Below are positions 36,465 through 45,165 of a stretch of DNA of 64,000 nt, in pieces. Numbering within the stretch: position 1 is the first letter of the stretch; the number at the start of each line of letters is the position of its first letter. The stretch is from Seramator thermalis (GTDB lineage: Bacteria; Bacteroidota; Bacteroidia; Bacteroidales; Dysgonomonadaceae), in NCBI RefSeq assembly GCF_004138125.1, contig NZ_RXHS01000011.1, forward strand, positions 38,009-102,008, read 5' to 3'. The translations under genes were made by a program, and so were the position numbers. Under the pieces are notes generated by a model, which ran no database searches, was not told where the DNA came from, and saw only the letters and a program-made list of their open reading frames with translations.

Positions 36465-38753
36465 ATGAAAAAGTATTTGCCTATTATCTCTTTATTTTTT
36501 CTTCTGATTGCCTGCGATGCAGCAAAACGAGTCCCCGAGGGAAGTTATCTGCTTAACAAGGTAAAGATAGAAACCGACACAAAAGAGGTAAAGTCAAATC
36601 AATTGAAGTCTTTTCTTCGACAAAAACCAAACAGTTCATTTCCAATCATTGGCCGTGTGCCCCTGCATCTTTATAATTTGGCCGGAAGTGATTCGAGTTG
36701 GATAGACAAAACATTGTTGAAAATAGGAGAGCCCCCCGTTATTTATAGCGAAAGACTTACAGCCGTTTCGGCCGAACAGATGCGCAGAGAGCTAAATAAC
36801 CGAGGATATCTGAATGCCCAAGTGGACACAAGTGTCATAAAAAAGGAGAAAAAAGCTGATGTCAGCTATCATGTTATTGGGAATGAGCCTTATCGTATTC
36901 GAAATGTCAAAGATACGCTTCAATCGGTCGATACCACCATTTACAAGATATTAAAAGAAGAAAAAAAACTTGATTTGATAAAAGAGAACGACCTATTTGA
37001 CCAGAAGGCACTTGAGCAAATCAGGGTTGATTTGTCCAAAACCTTGACCAACAGAGGATATTTTGACTTTTCGAAAGACTATTTTTATTTTCTCGCCGAC
37101 ACTACAGTTGGTAACCACAAAGTGGATCTTACCCTTACTTTGAATAATCCGAGTGATACCTCGCGTCATCGTCGCTATTTTATCGGAGATGTGATGGTTT
37201 ACAATGGATTTGCACCTCCGGCTCAGGGTGACAGCAGCCTCAGGTCTGATTTCGACACGGTCAGGTTCAAAAATATCCGGGTGATTTCGAATCAAAACAT
37301 ATTGTTGAAACCGCCGGCGATCTATTACAATACTTTTTTACGGCCCGGAAGACTTTATTCCGAAAGAATACTCGAACGAACCTATTCTTCGCTCAACAAT
37401 TTGGGATCGGTCAGCCGAACCAATATTTCGTTTACACCTGTTCAGCGAAACGATTCTAACTTTCTGAATACTACTATTTCTCTTCTACCCGGCAATTTAC
37501 ATTATTTGCAATTTGGTATCGATGGCACTAATTCGGCAGGAGACTTGGGAGCTGCTGCAAATCTTACCTACGAGCACCGAAATCTGTTGAAAGGAGGGGA
37601 ACGTTTTCGAGTGCGATTGAATGGAGCTTACGAATTTATTACGGCTTCCGACAGTGCTAATTTACTCGATCAGAGCTTTTATGAATACGGTGCAGAAGTG
37701 TTTCTTTCGATTCCACAACTATTAGTTCCGTGGTTGCTTCAACAATTGCAAGACAGACCTTCGGCTTCTACGGAATTTTCTTTGGGAGTTAATTTCCAAA
37801 AAAGGCCGGAATATCATCGCCAATTCTTCAATCTCTCCTCACGTTTACAGTGGTCGAGCTTTGACTGGCGTCTTACTCATGTGCTCACACCGCTCAACGT
37901 CAACTACGTACGGATGCCTTGGACTTCCGATCTCTTCAGAAATACATATCTCAACGACAACACAAATCCGGTTATCCGCCAGAGCTATGAAGACCAATTG
38001 ATTGCATCAACTTCATATTATGTCACACTTTCGAATACGAATGCCCGGTTTTTGCCGAGAATGCCTTTTCAGATTCGCAGCGGATTTGAAATATCGGGTT
38101 ATTTGCCGCGTTTGGTGAGTGTTTTGGGCGGTAGTAACACAAATGCAAATGGGTACGAAGAAATTTTAGGCATTCCTTATGCGGAATACTTAAAAAGCGA
38201 TTTAGATGTTTCCTTATCGTATCCGATAGACGAAAACAAGGCTATAGCCGGGCACTTTGCTGCCGGGGTTGCTCTGCCGTATGGTAATTCTGACGTTCTT
38301 CCGTTTGAGAAGCGTTATTTTGGAGGTGGAGCCAACAGTTTACGTGGATGGAATACTCGATCTTTGGGGCCGGGAAGTTACAGTCGCGATTCGGTAGGAT
38401 ACGACTTCGTAAACAAAACCGGCGACATTAAATTAGAAATGAGCCTCGAATATCGTCAAAAACTTACCAACCTGTTTCAATTAGCCGCATTTGTAGATGC
38501 AGGTAACGTCTGGACCATAAAAGATTATATCGCTCAAAGTGGAGGATATTTTCGCTGGAATACTTTTTACAAGGAAATAGCACTTTCTTACGGATTGGGC
38601 TTTCGCCTTGATTTGAATTTCCTGCTTCTCAGATTGGATGCAGGTATGAAGGCACACAATCCGGCATTGCCTGAAGGAGACCGTTGGACAATTTTTAAAC
38701 CGAAGTTTAGTCGAGACTTCGCTATCCATTTTGCAATTGGTTATCCATTCTGA
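36465..38753 (+). CDS. TamA-like Omp85 protein with a lipobox (TamL type)
   Basis: This outer-membrane barrel of 762 residues is the TamB partner. Cys17 follows a lipoprotein signal (LFFLLIACDAAKRVPEG), a feature of the TamL form known in Bacteroidota, whereas E. coli TamA is not a lipoprotein. POTRA-like domains span about 25-330 (LNKVKIETDTKEVKSNQLKSFL, AEQMRRELNNRGYLNAQVD). The Omp85 barrel occupies about 370-762 with the conserved LRGW loop in GGGANSLRGWNTRSLGPGSY. It ends in a typical aromatic C-terminus (FAIHFAIGYPF). Tandem location after tamB supports a shared function. Confidence 0.92.
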   Translation: MKKYLPIISLFFLLIACDAAKRVPEGSYLLNKVKIETDTKEVKSNQLKSFLRQKPNSSFPIIGRVPLHLYNLAGSDSSWIDKTLLKIGEPPVIYSERLTAVSAEQMRRELNNRGYLNAQVDTSVIKKEKKADVSYHVIGNEPYRIRNVKDTLQSVDTTIYKILKEEKKLDLIKENDLFDQKALEQIRVDLSKTLTNRGYFDFSKDYFYFLADTTVGNHKVDLTLTLNNPSDTSRHRRYFIGDVMVYNGFAPPAQGDSSLRSDFDTVRFKNIRVISNQNILLKPPAIYYNTFLRPGRLYSERILERTYSSLNNLGSVSRTNISFTPVQRNDSNFLNTTISLLPGNLHYLQFGIDGTNSAGDLGAAANLTYEHRNLLKGGERFRVRLNGAYEFITASDSANLLDQSFYEYGAEVFLSIPQLLVPWLLQQLQDRPSASTEFSLGVNFQKRPEYHRQFFNLSSRLQWSSFDWRLTHVLTPLNVNYVRMPWTSDLFRNTYLNDNTNPVIRQSYEDQLIASTSYYVTLSNTNARFLPRMPFQIRSGFEISGYLPRLVSVLGGSNTNANGYEEILGIPYAEYLKSDLDVSLSYPIDENKAIAGHFAAGVALPYGNSDVLPFEKRYFGGGANSLRGWNTRSLGPGSYSRDSVGYDFVNKTGDIKLEMSLEYRQKLTNLFQLAAFVDAGNVWTIKDYIAQSGGYFRWNTFYKEIALSYGLGFRLDLNFLLLRLDAGMKAHNPALPEGDRWTIFKPKFSRDFAIHFAIGYPF

Positions 38754-38866
38754 TTCCGGAATGTCAAGCATACTTTGTAGTGGTAAATATCAGTTAAATT
38801 TGTTAAATGTGGACGAGCACAATATTTTTTTAGTTATTTTTGGACGCTATTTTAGAATTGAAAGAC

Positions 38867-39712
38867 ATGACAAAGACAAATTACGAATTGCGTTATGCAG
38901 CACATCCTGATGATGCTCGACATTATACCTCAGATCGGTTGAGGCATGATTTCCTGATCGGGAAAATTTTTTCTCCCAATGAAGTTAATATGGTATATTC
39001 GATGTATGACCGAATGATCGTTGGCGGAGCTATGCCCGTTGACGAAAAATTGCATCTCGAAGCTATTGATCCGCTTAAGCAGCCAATTTTCCTTCATAGT
39101 AGGGAGCTGGGAATTTTTAATATCGGTGGAGTTGGTAAAGTTCATGTGGCCGATAAATCTTTCGATCTTTCATACAAAGAAGCCCTATATTTAGGAGCCG
39201 GCGACAGAGAAGTTTATTTTGAAAGTGAGGACGCGCAAAATCCCGCCAAATTCTATTTCAATTCGGCAACGGCTCATCGTAATTATCCTGACCGGAAAGT
39301 TACGAAGTCGGATGCAGTTGTAATGGAAATGGGCGCGCTCGAAACTTCAAATCACCGCAATATCAATCGAATGCTCGTCAATCAGGTATTGCCTACATGC
39401 CAGTTACAGATGGGAATGACCGAACTCGCACCGGGAAGCGTGTGGAACACAATGCCACCACATACACATTCAAGGCGGATGGAAGCCTATTTTTATTTCG
39501 AAGTTCCTGCCAATCAAGCAGTTTGTCATTTCATGGGGCCGGTTTCCGAAACCCGAAATATTTGGCTGCAAAATGAGCAGGCGGTACTTTCGCCACAATG
39601 GTCGATACATGCCGCTGCCGGAACTTCCAATTATACATTTATTTGGGGAATGGCAGGTGAGAATTTCGATTACGACGATCAGGATTTTTCGAAAATCACA
39701 GAAATTAGATAA
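38867..39712 (+). CDS. kduI: 5-keto-4-deoxyuronate isomerase
   Basis: KduI isomerises 5-keto-4-deoxyuronate (from unsaturated uronates) to 2,5-diketo-3-deoxygluconate. It is a cupin zinc enzyme of 281 residues starting at the ATG at 38867; a TTG at 38840 is inside the -7 box TATTTTTG (38835-38842). Metal-site residues lie in MPPHTHSRRMEAYFYFEV and SIHAAAGTSNYTFIWGMAGEN. Other segments are RLRHDFLIGKIFSPNEVNMVYSMYDRMIVGG and ALYLGAGDREVYFES. It heads an operon in which kduD follows 26 bases downstream. Confidence 0.96.
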   Translation: MTKTNYELRYAAHPDDARHYTSDRLRHDFLIGKIFSPNEVNMVYSMYDRMIVGGAMPVDEKLHLEAIDPLKQPIFLHSRELGIFNIGGVGKVHVADKSFDLSYKEALYLGAGDREVYFESEDAQNPAKFYFNSATAHRNYPDRKVTKSDAVVMEMGALETSNHRNINRMLVNQVLPTCQLQMGMTELAPGSVWNTMPPHTHSRRMEAYFYFEVPANQAVCHFMGPVSETRNIWLQNEQAVLSPQWSIHAAAGTSNYTFIWGMAGENFDYDDQDFSKITEIR

Positions 39713-39738
39713 AAACAATAATAAAAATATCTCAAGTT

Positions 39739-40530
39739 ATGGTAAATTTCAGATTGGACGGGAAGGTTGCACTCGTCACAGGAGCCTCATATGGAATTGG
39801 ATATGCAATAGCCAAAGCTTATGCCGAGGCGGGCGCCACCATCGTTTTTAACGATATTGATGAAGCAAAACTCAAAAAAGGCTTAGCTGATTACAAAGCT
39901 GACGGTATCGAGGCACATGCCTATTTGTGCGACGTTACCGATGAAGAGGTGGTGAAAGATATGGTAGAAAAGATCGAAAAAGAAATTGGTGTAATCGACA
40001 TATTAGTAAATAATGCCGGCATCATCAAGCGCGTGCCTATGATCGAAATGTCGGTTAAAGATTTTCGTCAAGTCATCGATATTGACCTGAATGCACCCTT
40101 TATCATGGCAAAGGCGGTAATACCTCAGATGATTAAAAAGGGGCATGGAAAAATCATCAATATCTGTTCGATGATGAGTGAGCTTGGGCGCGAAACCGTT
40201 TCGGCTTATGCTGCAGCCAAAGGCGGTTTAAAGATGCTCACCCGTAATATTTGCGCCGAATATGGGCAATACAACATTCAGTGTAATGGAATTGGCCCGG
40301 GTTACATTGAAACTCCTCAAACAGCACCTCTTCGCGAACGTCAACCCGATGGGTCACGTCATCCGTTTGATGCTTTCATCGTTACAAGAACTCCGGCGGC
40401 CCGTTGGGGAACGACCGATGATTTACAGGGGCCTGCCGTTTTTCTGGCATCCGATGCATCCAACTTTGTGAACGGACACGTGCTTTACGTAGATGGTGGA
40501 ATTCTGGCTTATATCGGTAAACAACCTTGA
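39739..40530 (+). CDS. kduD: 2-dehydro-3-deoxy-D-gluconate 5-dehydrogenase (SDR family)
   Basis: KduD reduces 2,5-diketo-3-deoxygluconate to 2-keto-3-deoxygluconate with NAD(P)H. The 263-residue short-chain dehydrogenase has the nucleotide motif TGASYGIGYAIA (15-26), NNAGIIKRVPM and the catalytic Ser plus Tyr-x-x-x-Lys in ICSMMSELGRETVSAYAAAKGG. The C-terminus (ASNFVNGHVLYVDGG) is typical. It follows kduI directly, which settles its role over the related gluconate 5-dehydrogenase. Confidence 0.95.
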   Translation: MVNFRLDGKVALVTGASYGIGYAIAKAYAEAGATIVFNDIDEAKLKKGLADYKADGIEAHAYLCDVTDEEVVKDMVEKIEKEIGVIDILVNNAGIIKRVPMIEMSVKDFRQVIDIDLNAPFIMAKAVIPQMIKKGHGKIINICSMMSELGRETVSAYAAAKGGLKMLTRNICAEYGQYNIQCNGIGPGYIETPQTAPLRERQPDGSRHPFDAFIVTRTPAARWGTTDDLQGPAVFLASDASNFVNGHVLYVDGGILAYIGKQP

Positions 40531-40537
40531 TTGTAAA

Positions 40538-41677
40538 ATGAAAAAATATTTATTGCTTTTGCTGCTTTCCGTAATTGTTGCGGCATGTTCGTCTTCACAA
40601 AAGAAAGTCGTATTGGTTGTCGACAATCCTATGGATATCGACCGTTTCAACGAAATAGTCGAGATACAATGGCCCAGCATTCAACAACGCTTATCTTTGT
40701 CGGATGAAGATCAGATTGTAGTTCTTGACAGTATCAAACAGCAAGTGCCGTACCAGATCATTACCGAAGGGAGCGAACAGAAAACGAAACTGATCTTTCT
40801 TGCATCGGTTTTGGCTAATGGGCGTTCGTCTTATACAGTAGTCAAAGGCAAACCCCATGAATTTCCATCTTTTGTTTATGGCAGATTGGTGCCCGAACGA
40901 AAGGACGATTTCGCGTGGGAAAACAACCGGGTTGCTTTTCGTATCTATGGGCCTGCGTTAGAAGCCACCGGCGAGATTAGTAATGGAATGGATTTTTGGG
41001 CAAAGAGCACCGATTCTCTGATCATAGATAAATGGTATAAAAATGACTTGGCTGGAATAGCTTCTTACCACGAAGATCATGGCGAAGGGCTCGATTTTTA
41101 CAAGGTCGGGCGAACATTGGGCATGGGAATGACAGCACCGATTGATCATGATACCCTTTGTTTGGGCCATAACTTTATCAAAGCAGAAATTCTCGATCAG
41201 GGACCGCTTCGCTTGACTTTTCGATTGTCGTACAAACCTTATCCTGTAGGGGAAAAACTGGTGAACGAAACGCGTGTTATATCGCTCGATGCATTTAGTT
41301 ACCTCAATTCGGTCACAAACACTTTCGAAATAGATACAACTACTTTAATGATTGCAACCGGTATTGTGATGCCTGAGAATAACCCCGAAAGAGTATCGTT
41401 CGAACCCCAAACCGGATGGATGGCTTATGCTGCGCCGGAAGACAGTGTCAATGGAACTATTTTTGCAGGAGTTATCAATCCCGATGGATTTTCGGAAGTT
41501 AAAATTTCTCAAGGTCATTTATTGGGACTTTGCCTTTATACCGTCGGTAATTCGTATTCCTACTACACTGGCGGAGGATGGAGCAAAGCCGGATTTGCGA
41601 ATATGGACGAATGGGTAAAATATTTGCAGATGCAAAGAAGCAAATTGATAAACCCACTTCGACTAACCATCGAATAA
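40538..41677 (+). CDS. DUF4861 lipoprotein linked to uronate catabolism
   Basis: This 379-residue lipoprotein starts at the ATG at 40538, seven bases after the kduD stop; an extended frame to 40493 overlaps kduD and masks the signal. Cys17 follows LLSVIVAACSSS. The mature protein is beta-rich, with FVYGRLVPERKDDFAWENNRVAFRIYGPAL, SNGMDFWAKSTDSLIIDKWY, YHEDHGEGLDFYKVGRTLGMG and WMAYAAPEDSVNGTIFAGVI. DUF4861 genes are repeatedly found beside pectin and uronate genes, where they are presumed to process an exported substrate. The exact reaction is unknown to me. Its position between kduD and kdgK suggests it delivers unsaturated uronate. Confidence 0.85.
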   Translation: MKKYLLLLLLSVIVAACSSSQKKVVLVVDNPMDIDRFNEIVEIQWPSIQQRLSLSDEDQIVVLDSIKQQVPYQIITEGSEQKTKLIFLASVLANGRSSYTVVKGKPHEFPSFVYGRLVPERKDDFAWENNRVAFRIYGPALEATGEISNGMDFWAKSTDSLIIDKWYKNDLAGIASYHEDHGEGLDFYKVGRTLGMGMTAPIDHDTLCLGHNFIKAEILDQGPLRLTFRLSYKPYPVGEKLVNETRVISLDAFSYLNSVTNTFEIDTTTLMIATGIVMPENNPERVSFEPQTGWMAYAAPEDSVNGTIFAGVINPDGFSEVKISQGHLLGLCLYTVGNSYSYYTGGGWSKAGFANMDEWVKYLQMQRSKLINPLRLTIE

Positions 41678-41719
41678 TCCGATTTTCAATTAACGATACA
41701 AAACAAAAACTGTGGCTTT

Positions 41720-42757
41720 ATGAAAAAAGTGGTAACATTTGGCGAAATTATGCTCAGGTTGGCTACACCCGGATATCTGAGATTTTTGCAAACCGACACA
41801 TTAAATGCCACCTTTGGCGGTGGTGAAGCCAACGTAGCCGTATCGCTTGCCAATTACGGTATCCCTGTTGAATTTGTGACACGTCTGCCTGAAAACGAGA
41901 TAGCCGATTGGTGTTTGGCCGATTTGCGAAAATACAATGTTGGCACTTCTTATGTATTACGTGGGGGGAACAGGGTTGGCATATATTTTCTGGAAACCGG
42001 TGCTGTAGCTCGTCCTTCAAAAGTTGTTTACGATCGGGCACATTCGTCCATTGCTGAAGTGCAGAAAGGAATGTTTGACTGGAAAGAAATTCTGAAGGAA
42101 GCCCGGTGGTTTCACTGGACCGGAATCACCCCGGCTCTTTCGCAAGGAGCGGCCGATGTATGTCTCGAGGCAATTGAAACGGCGAACGAAATGGGAGTAA
42201 CGGTTTCGTGCGATTTGAATTACCGAAAAAATCTTTGGAAATATGGGAAGAAAGCATCTGAAATCATGCCGCAACTGGTAGCCGGATGTGATCTGATTCT
42301 CGGAAATGAGGAAGATGCCGAGAAAGTTTTCGGTATCAAGCCTGAAGGATTCGAGGTGGAAAAGACGGGTGGAGAGATCAATGCAGCACAATTTGAATCG
42401 GTTTGCAGGCAATTGATGAAAAAATTTCCCCGAGCTCGAAAAATAATCATTACCTTGCGGGGTTCCATTAATGCTAATCACAACACGTGGGGAGGATGTC
42501 TCTTCTCCGACAAACTTTATCAATCACGTCGATACGATATTACTCACATTGTCGATCGCGTTGGTGGGGGTGATTCTTTTATGGGAGGATTGATTTATGG
42601 TTTGATTGCTTATCCAAATGACGATCAAAAAGCTCTCGACTTTGCAGTTGCCGCATCGAGCCTGAAACATACCATATATGGCGACTTTAATATGGTTTCG
42701 GTGAAAGAAGTTGAAAATCTGATGAAAGGAGACGGATCAGGTCGTGTAGTGAGATGA
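41720..42757 (+). CDS. kdgK: 2-keto-3-deoxygluconate kinase, PfkB family
   Basis: KdgK phosphorylates 2-keto-3-deoxygluconate to KDPG. The 345-residue ribokinase fold has the sugar-binding N-terminal region TFGEIMLRLATPGYLRF and GGGEANVAVSLANYGIPVEFVTRL (about 36-60), CDLNYRKNLWKYGKKASEIMPQL, and the PfkB signature with catalytic Asp in VDRVGGGDSFMGGLIYGL (about 279-296). A middle insertion (EGFEVEKTGGEINAAQFESV) lengthens it slightly beyond the usual 310-330. It is 42 bases after the DUF4861 gene, so it is in the same operon. Confidence 0.94.
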   Translation: MKKVVTFGEIMLRLATPGYLRFLQTDTLNATFGGGEANVAVSLANYGIPVEFVTRLPENEIADWCLADLRKYNVGTSYVLRGGNRVGIYFLETGAVARPSKVVYDRAHSSIAEVQKGMFDWKEILKEARWFHWTGITPALSQGAADVCLEAIETANEMGVTVSCDLNYRKNLWKYGKKASEIMPQLVAGCDLILGNEEDAEKVFGIKPEGFEVEKTGGEINAAQFESVCRQLMKKFPRARKIIITLRGSINANHNTWGGCLFSDKLYQSRRYDITHIVDRVGGGDSFMGGLIYGLIAYPNDDQKALDFAVAASSLKHTIYGDFNMVSVKEVENLMKGDGSGRVVR

Positions 42758-42899
42758 TTGAGGTTCTGCATATTTTGTTTTATGTATTATAAATTGAGTA
42801 CACATCACGTTTTCAACCGTCGTAATAAATCTATTGTATCGATTTTAGTTAAATCCGATAACAGAAATATTTCAACAATACTAAAATAAAACTATTATC

Positions 42900-43568
42900 A
42901 TGTCCCGTTTTTCGAGATTAGAGGTATATAATGCCATGATAGAAACAGGTGTTGTGCCTGTGTTTTATCATGCCAATGTGGAAACTGCCAAACAAGTGGT
43001 GAAAGCGTGTTATGAAGGAGGCATAAGAGTGTTCGAATTCACCAATCGAGGCGATTTTGCCCAGGATGTTTTTTCGGAGCTGAATCGATGGGCAGAAAAA
43101 GAGTGTCCCGAAATGATTTTAGGGGTCGGATCAATTGTTGATGCGCCTACGGCTGCACTTTACATCCAGTTGGGGACAAATTTTGTGGTTGGTCCGCTTC
43201 TTAATCCCGATATTTTTAAAGTATGTAATCGACGACAGATAGCGTATTCGCCCGGATGTGCTACAACTACCGAAATAGGATGGGCACAAGAGTTAGGAGC
43301 AGAAATAGTAAAAGTTTTTCCGGGAGGAAATGTAGGTGGCCCATCGTTTGTCAAAAACATAGTGGGGCCGATGCCTTGGTCTAAAATTATGGTAACCGGA
43401 GGTGTAGAACCGACTGAGGATAATCTATCCGCTTGGTTCGAGGCCGGCGTTGCGTGTGTGGGAATGGGATCTAATCTCTTTCCTAAAGAGGCGATCAAAA
43501 ACGAAGACTGGTACAAAATTACAGAATTAAGCAAATTATCGCTTTCTATTGCGAAAAAATATAAATAA
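42900..43568 (+). CDS. eda: KDPG/KHG aldolase
   Basis: Eda splits KDPG into pyruvate and glyceraldehyde 3-phosphate (and can act on 4-hydroxy-2-oxoglutarate). The 222-residue class I aldolase barrel shows [35 protein letters not shown] with the catalytic Glu, [25 protein letters not shown], the Schiff-base Lys in [18 protein letters not shown], and [14 protein letters not shown] gap of 142 bases separates it from kdgK. That gap is AT-rich with no gene, and may hold a secondary promoter. The MFS gene follows 30 bases on. Confidence 0.95.
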   Translation: MSRFSRLEVYNAMIETGVVPVFYHANVETAKQVVKACYEGGIRVFEFTNRGDFAQDVFSELNRWAEKECPEMILGVGSIVDAPTAALYIQLGTNFVVGPLLNPDIFKVCNRRQIAYSPGCATTTEIGWAQELGAEIVKVFPGGNVGGPSFVKNIVGPMPWSKIMVTGGVEPTEDNLSAWFEAGVACVGMGSNLFPKEAIKNEDWYKITELSKLSLSIAKKYK

Positions 43569-43598
43569 ATTGAATATAAAACTGTTACACTTTTATCC

Positions 43599-45056
43599 AT
43601 GAATGATTTAAAACAAGAAAAACAAAAAATGACCAACTACCGTTGGGTGATCACAACGATGTTATTTTTTGCCACTACCATTAATTATATGGATCGGCAA
43701 GTATTGTCACTCACGTGGAAGGATTTTATCGCTCCCGAATTTCATTGGACAAACAATGATTATGGTACCATCACCGGCCTTTTTTCGATATTTTATGCCA
43801 TATCTATGCTTTTTGCAGGTAAATTGGTGGATTGGCTTGATACAAAAAAAGGATTTCTGTGGTCTATCGGCATTTGGTCGTTCGGAGCTGTGCTTCACGC
43901 TTTTTGCGGAATTGCTACTGCCGGATTTCTTACAGGTCAATGGACCGGGAGTTTCTCCGAAGCGAAAAACATTATCGCCACTGTGGGCGATGTGGGAGCA
44001 ATCGTTTCATTCAGCGTCACACTGTTTATCTTTGCGCGTTTGGTTCTGGCAATTGGCGAAGCAGGAAATTTCCCTGCATCAATAAAAGCCATTGCCGAAT
44101 ATTTTCCAAAAAAGGAAAGAGCGTTTGCAACAACCGTTTTCAATTCGGGAGCACAGATTGGAGCCCTGCTTGCACCCTTAACGGTTCCCTTTATAGCCAA
44201 AGCATTCGGATGGGAAATGTCGTTTATTATCATCGGTGGAGTGGGGTTTATTTGGATGGGTTTTTGGGTTTTTTTATACCATAAACCCGAAAAAAATCCG
44301 AAGGTTAATGCCTCCGAATTGGCTTATATTATTCAGGATGATGCTGCTGAACATAAAGTAGTTGAAAATAATGAAGAATCGGGTAAAAAAGTTTCCTACA
44401 AAAAGGCATTTCGTCACAAACAGACTTGGGCTTTTGCTTTTGGCAAATTTATGACCGACGGTGTGTGGTGGTTTTTGTTATTCTGGCTTCCGGCTTATTT
44501 GAGTTCTGTTTACAATCTCGATTCAACACAGAGCGCTGTACATATTTTTGTGGTTTATGCCATTTCGATGTTTGCGATTGTAGCAGGCGGATTTTTGCCC
44601 GCATATTTTATGGAAAAAAAGAAAATGGATCCTTACGGAGGTCGTATGCGGGCGATGCTCATTTTCGCCTTTTGTCCGTTGGTGATTTTACTTGCTCAGC
44701 CATTGGGCCATATTTCTGTGTGGGTCCCGGTAATTCTTATCGGTATAGCTGCCACGGCACACCAATCGTGGTCGGCCAACATTTTTTCTACCGTGAGCGA
44801 TATGTTCCCAAAATATGCTGTGGCCACCATTACGGGTATTGGTGGAATGGCTGGCGGATTAGGTTCTTTTCTTATCAACAAAGGATCAGGTGTGCTGTTT
44901 GATTATTCGATCGCCTCGAATATGCGTTTTCTCGGATTTGAGGGGATTAATGCAGGATATTTCATTATTTTCTGCATTTGTGCCGTAGCTTATCTTATTG
45001 GATGGATAGTGATGAAGGCACTCGTTCCAAAATACGAATTGATTACAGAGATGTAA
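43599..45056 (+). CDS. MFS transporter, hexuronate/ACS family
   Basis: This inner-membrane proton symporter of 485 residues has about twelve transmembrane helices. The N-terminal TTINYMDRQVLSLTWKDF and LAIGEAGNFPASIKAIAEYFPKKERAFATTVFNSGAQIGALLAPL are signatures of the ExuT/anion:cation symporter family. A central loop (KPEKNPKVNASELAYIIQDD) is followed by the second six-helix bundle (TWAFAFGKFMTDGVWWFLLFWLPAYL). Substrate is inferred from its place at the end of the kdu/kdg/eda group: galacturonate, glucuronate or an unsaturated uronate. A terminator follows. Confidence 0.92.
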   Translation: MNDLKQEKQKMTNYRWVITTMLFFATTINYMDRQVLSLTWKDFIAPEFHWTNNDYGTITGLFSIFYAISMLFAGKLVDWLDTKKGFLWSIGIWSFGAVLHAFCGIATAGFLTGQWTGSFSEAKNIIATVGDVGAIVSFSVTLFIFARLVLAIGEAGNFPASIKAIAEYFPKKERAFATTVFNSGAQIGALLAPLTVPFIAKAFGWEMSFIIIGGVGFIWMGFWVFLYHKPEKNPKVNASELAYIIQDDAAEHKVVENNEESGKKVSYKKAFRHKQTWAFAFGKFMTDGVWWFLLFWLPAYLSSVYNLDSTQSAVHIFVVYAISMFAIVAGGFLPAYFMEKKKMDPYGGRMRAMLIFAFCPLVILLAQPLGHISVWVPVILIGIAATAHQSWSANIFSTVSDMFPKYAVATITGIGGMAGGLGSFLINKGSGVLFDYSIASNMRFLGFEGINAGYFIIFCICAVAYLIGWIVMKALVPKYELITEM

Positions 45057-45093
45057 GAATACTTCGATCTTATACAATTCATGTAAAAAAATG

Positions 45094-45133
45094 AAAGCGT
45101 TCCGAACGGTAAAAAAATAGTTCGGAACGCTTT
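45094..45133. terminator. Terminator after the hexuronate operon
   Basis: AAAGCGTTCCGAAC (45094-45107) pairs perfectly with GTTCGGAACGCTTT (45120-45133) around an A-rich 12-base loop. It also suits the convergent speA transcript because an A-rich tract precedes it. Confidence 0.88.
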
Positions 45134-45165
45134 TGGATATACTGAGAGGGATCGATCGGAAATAC

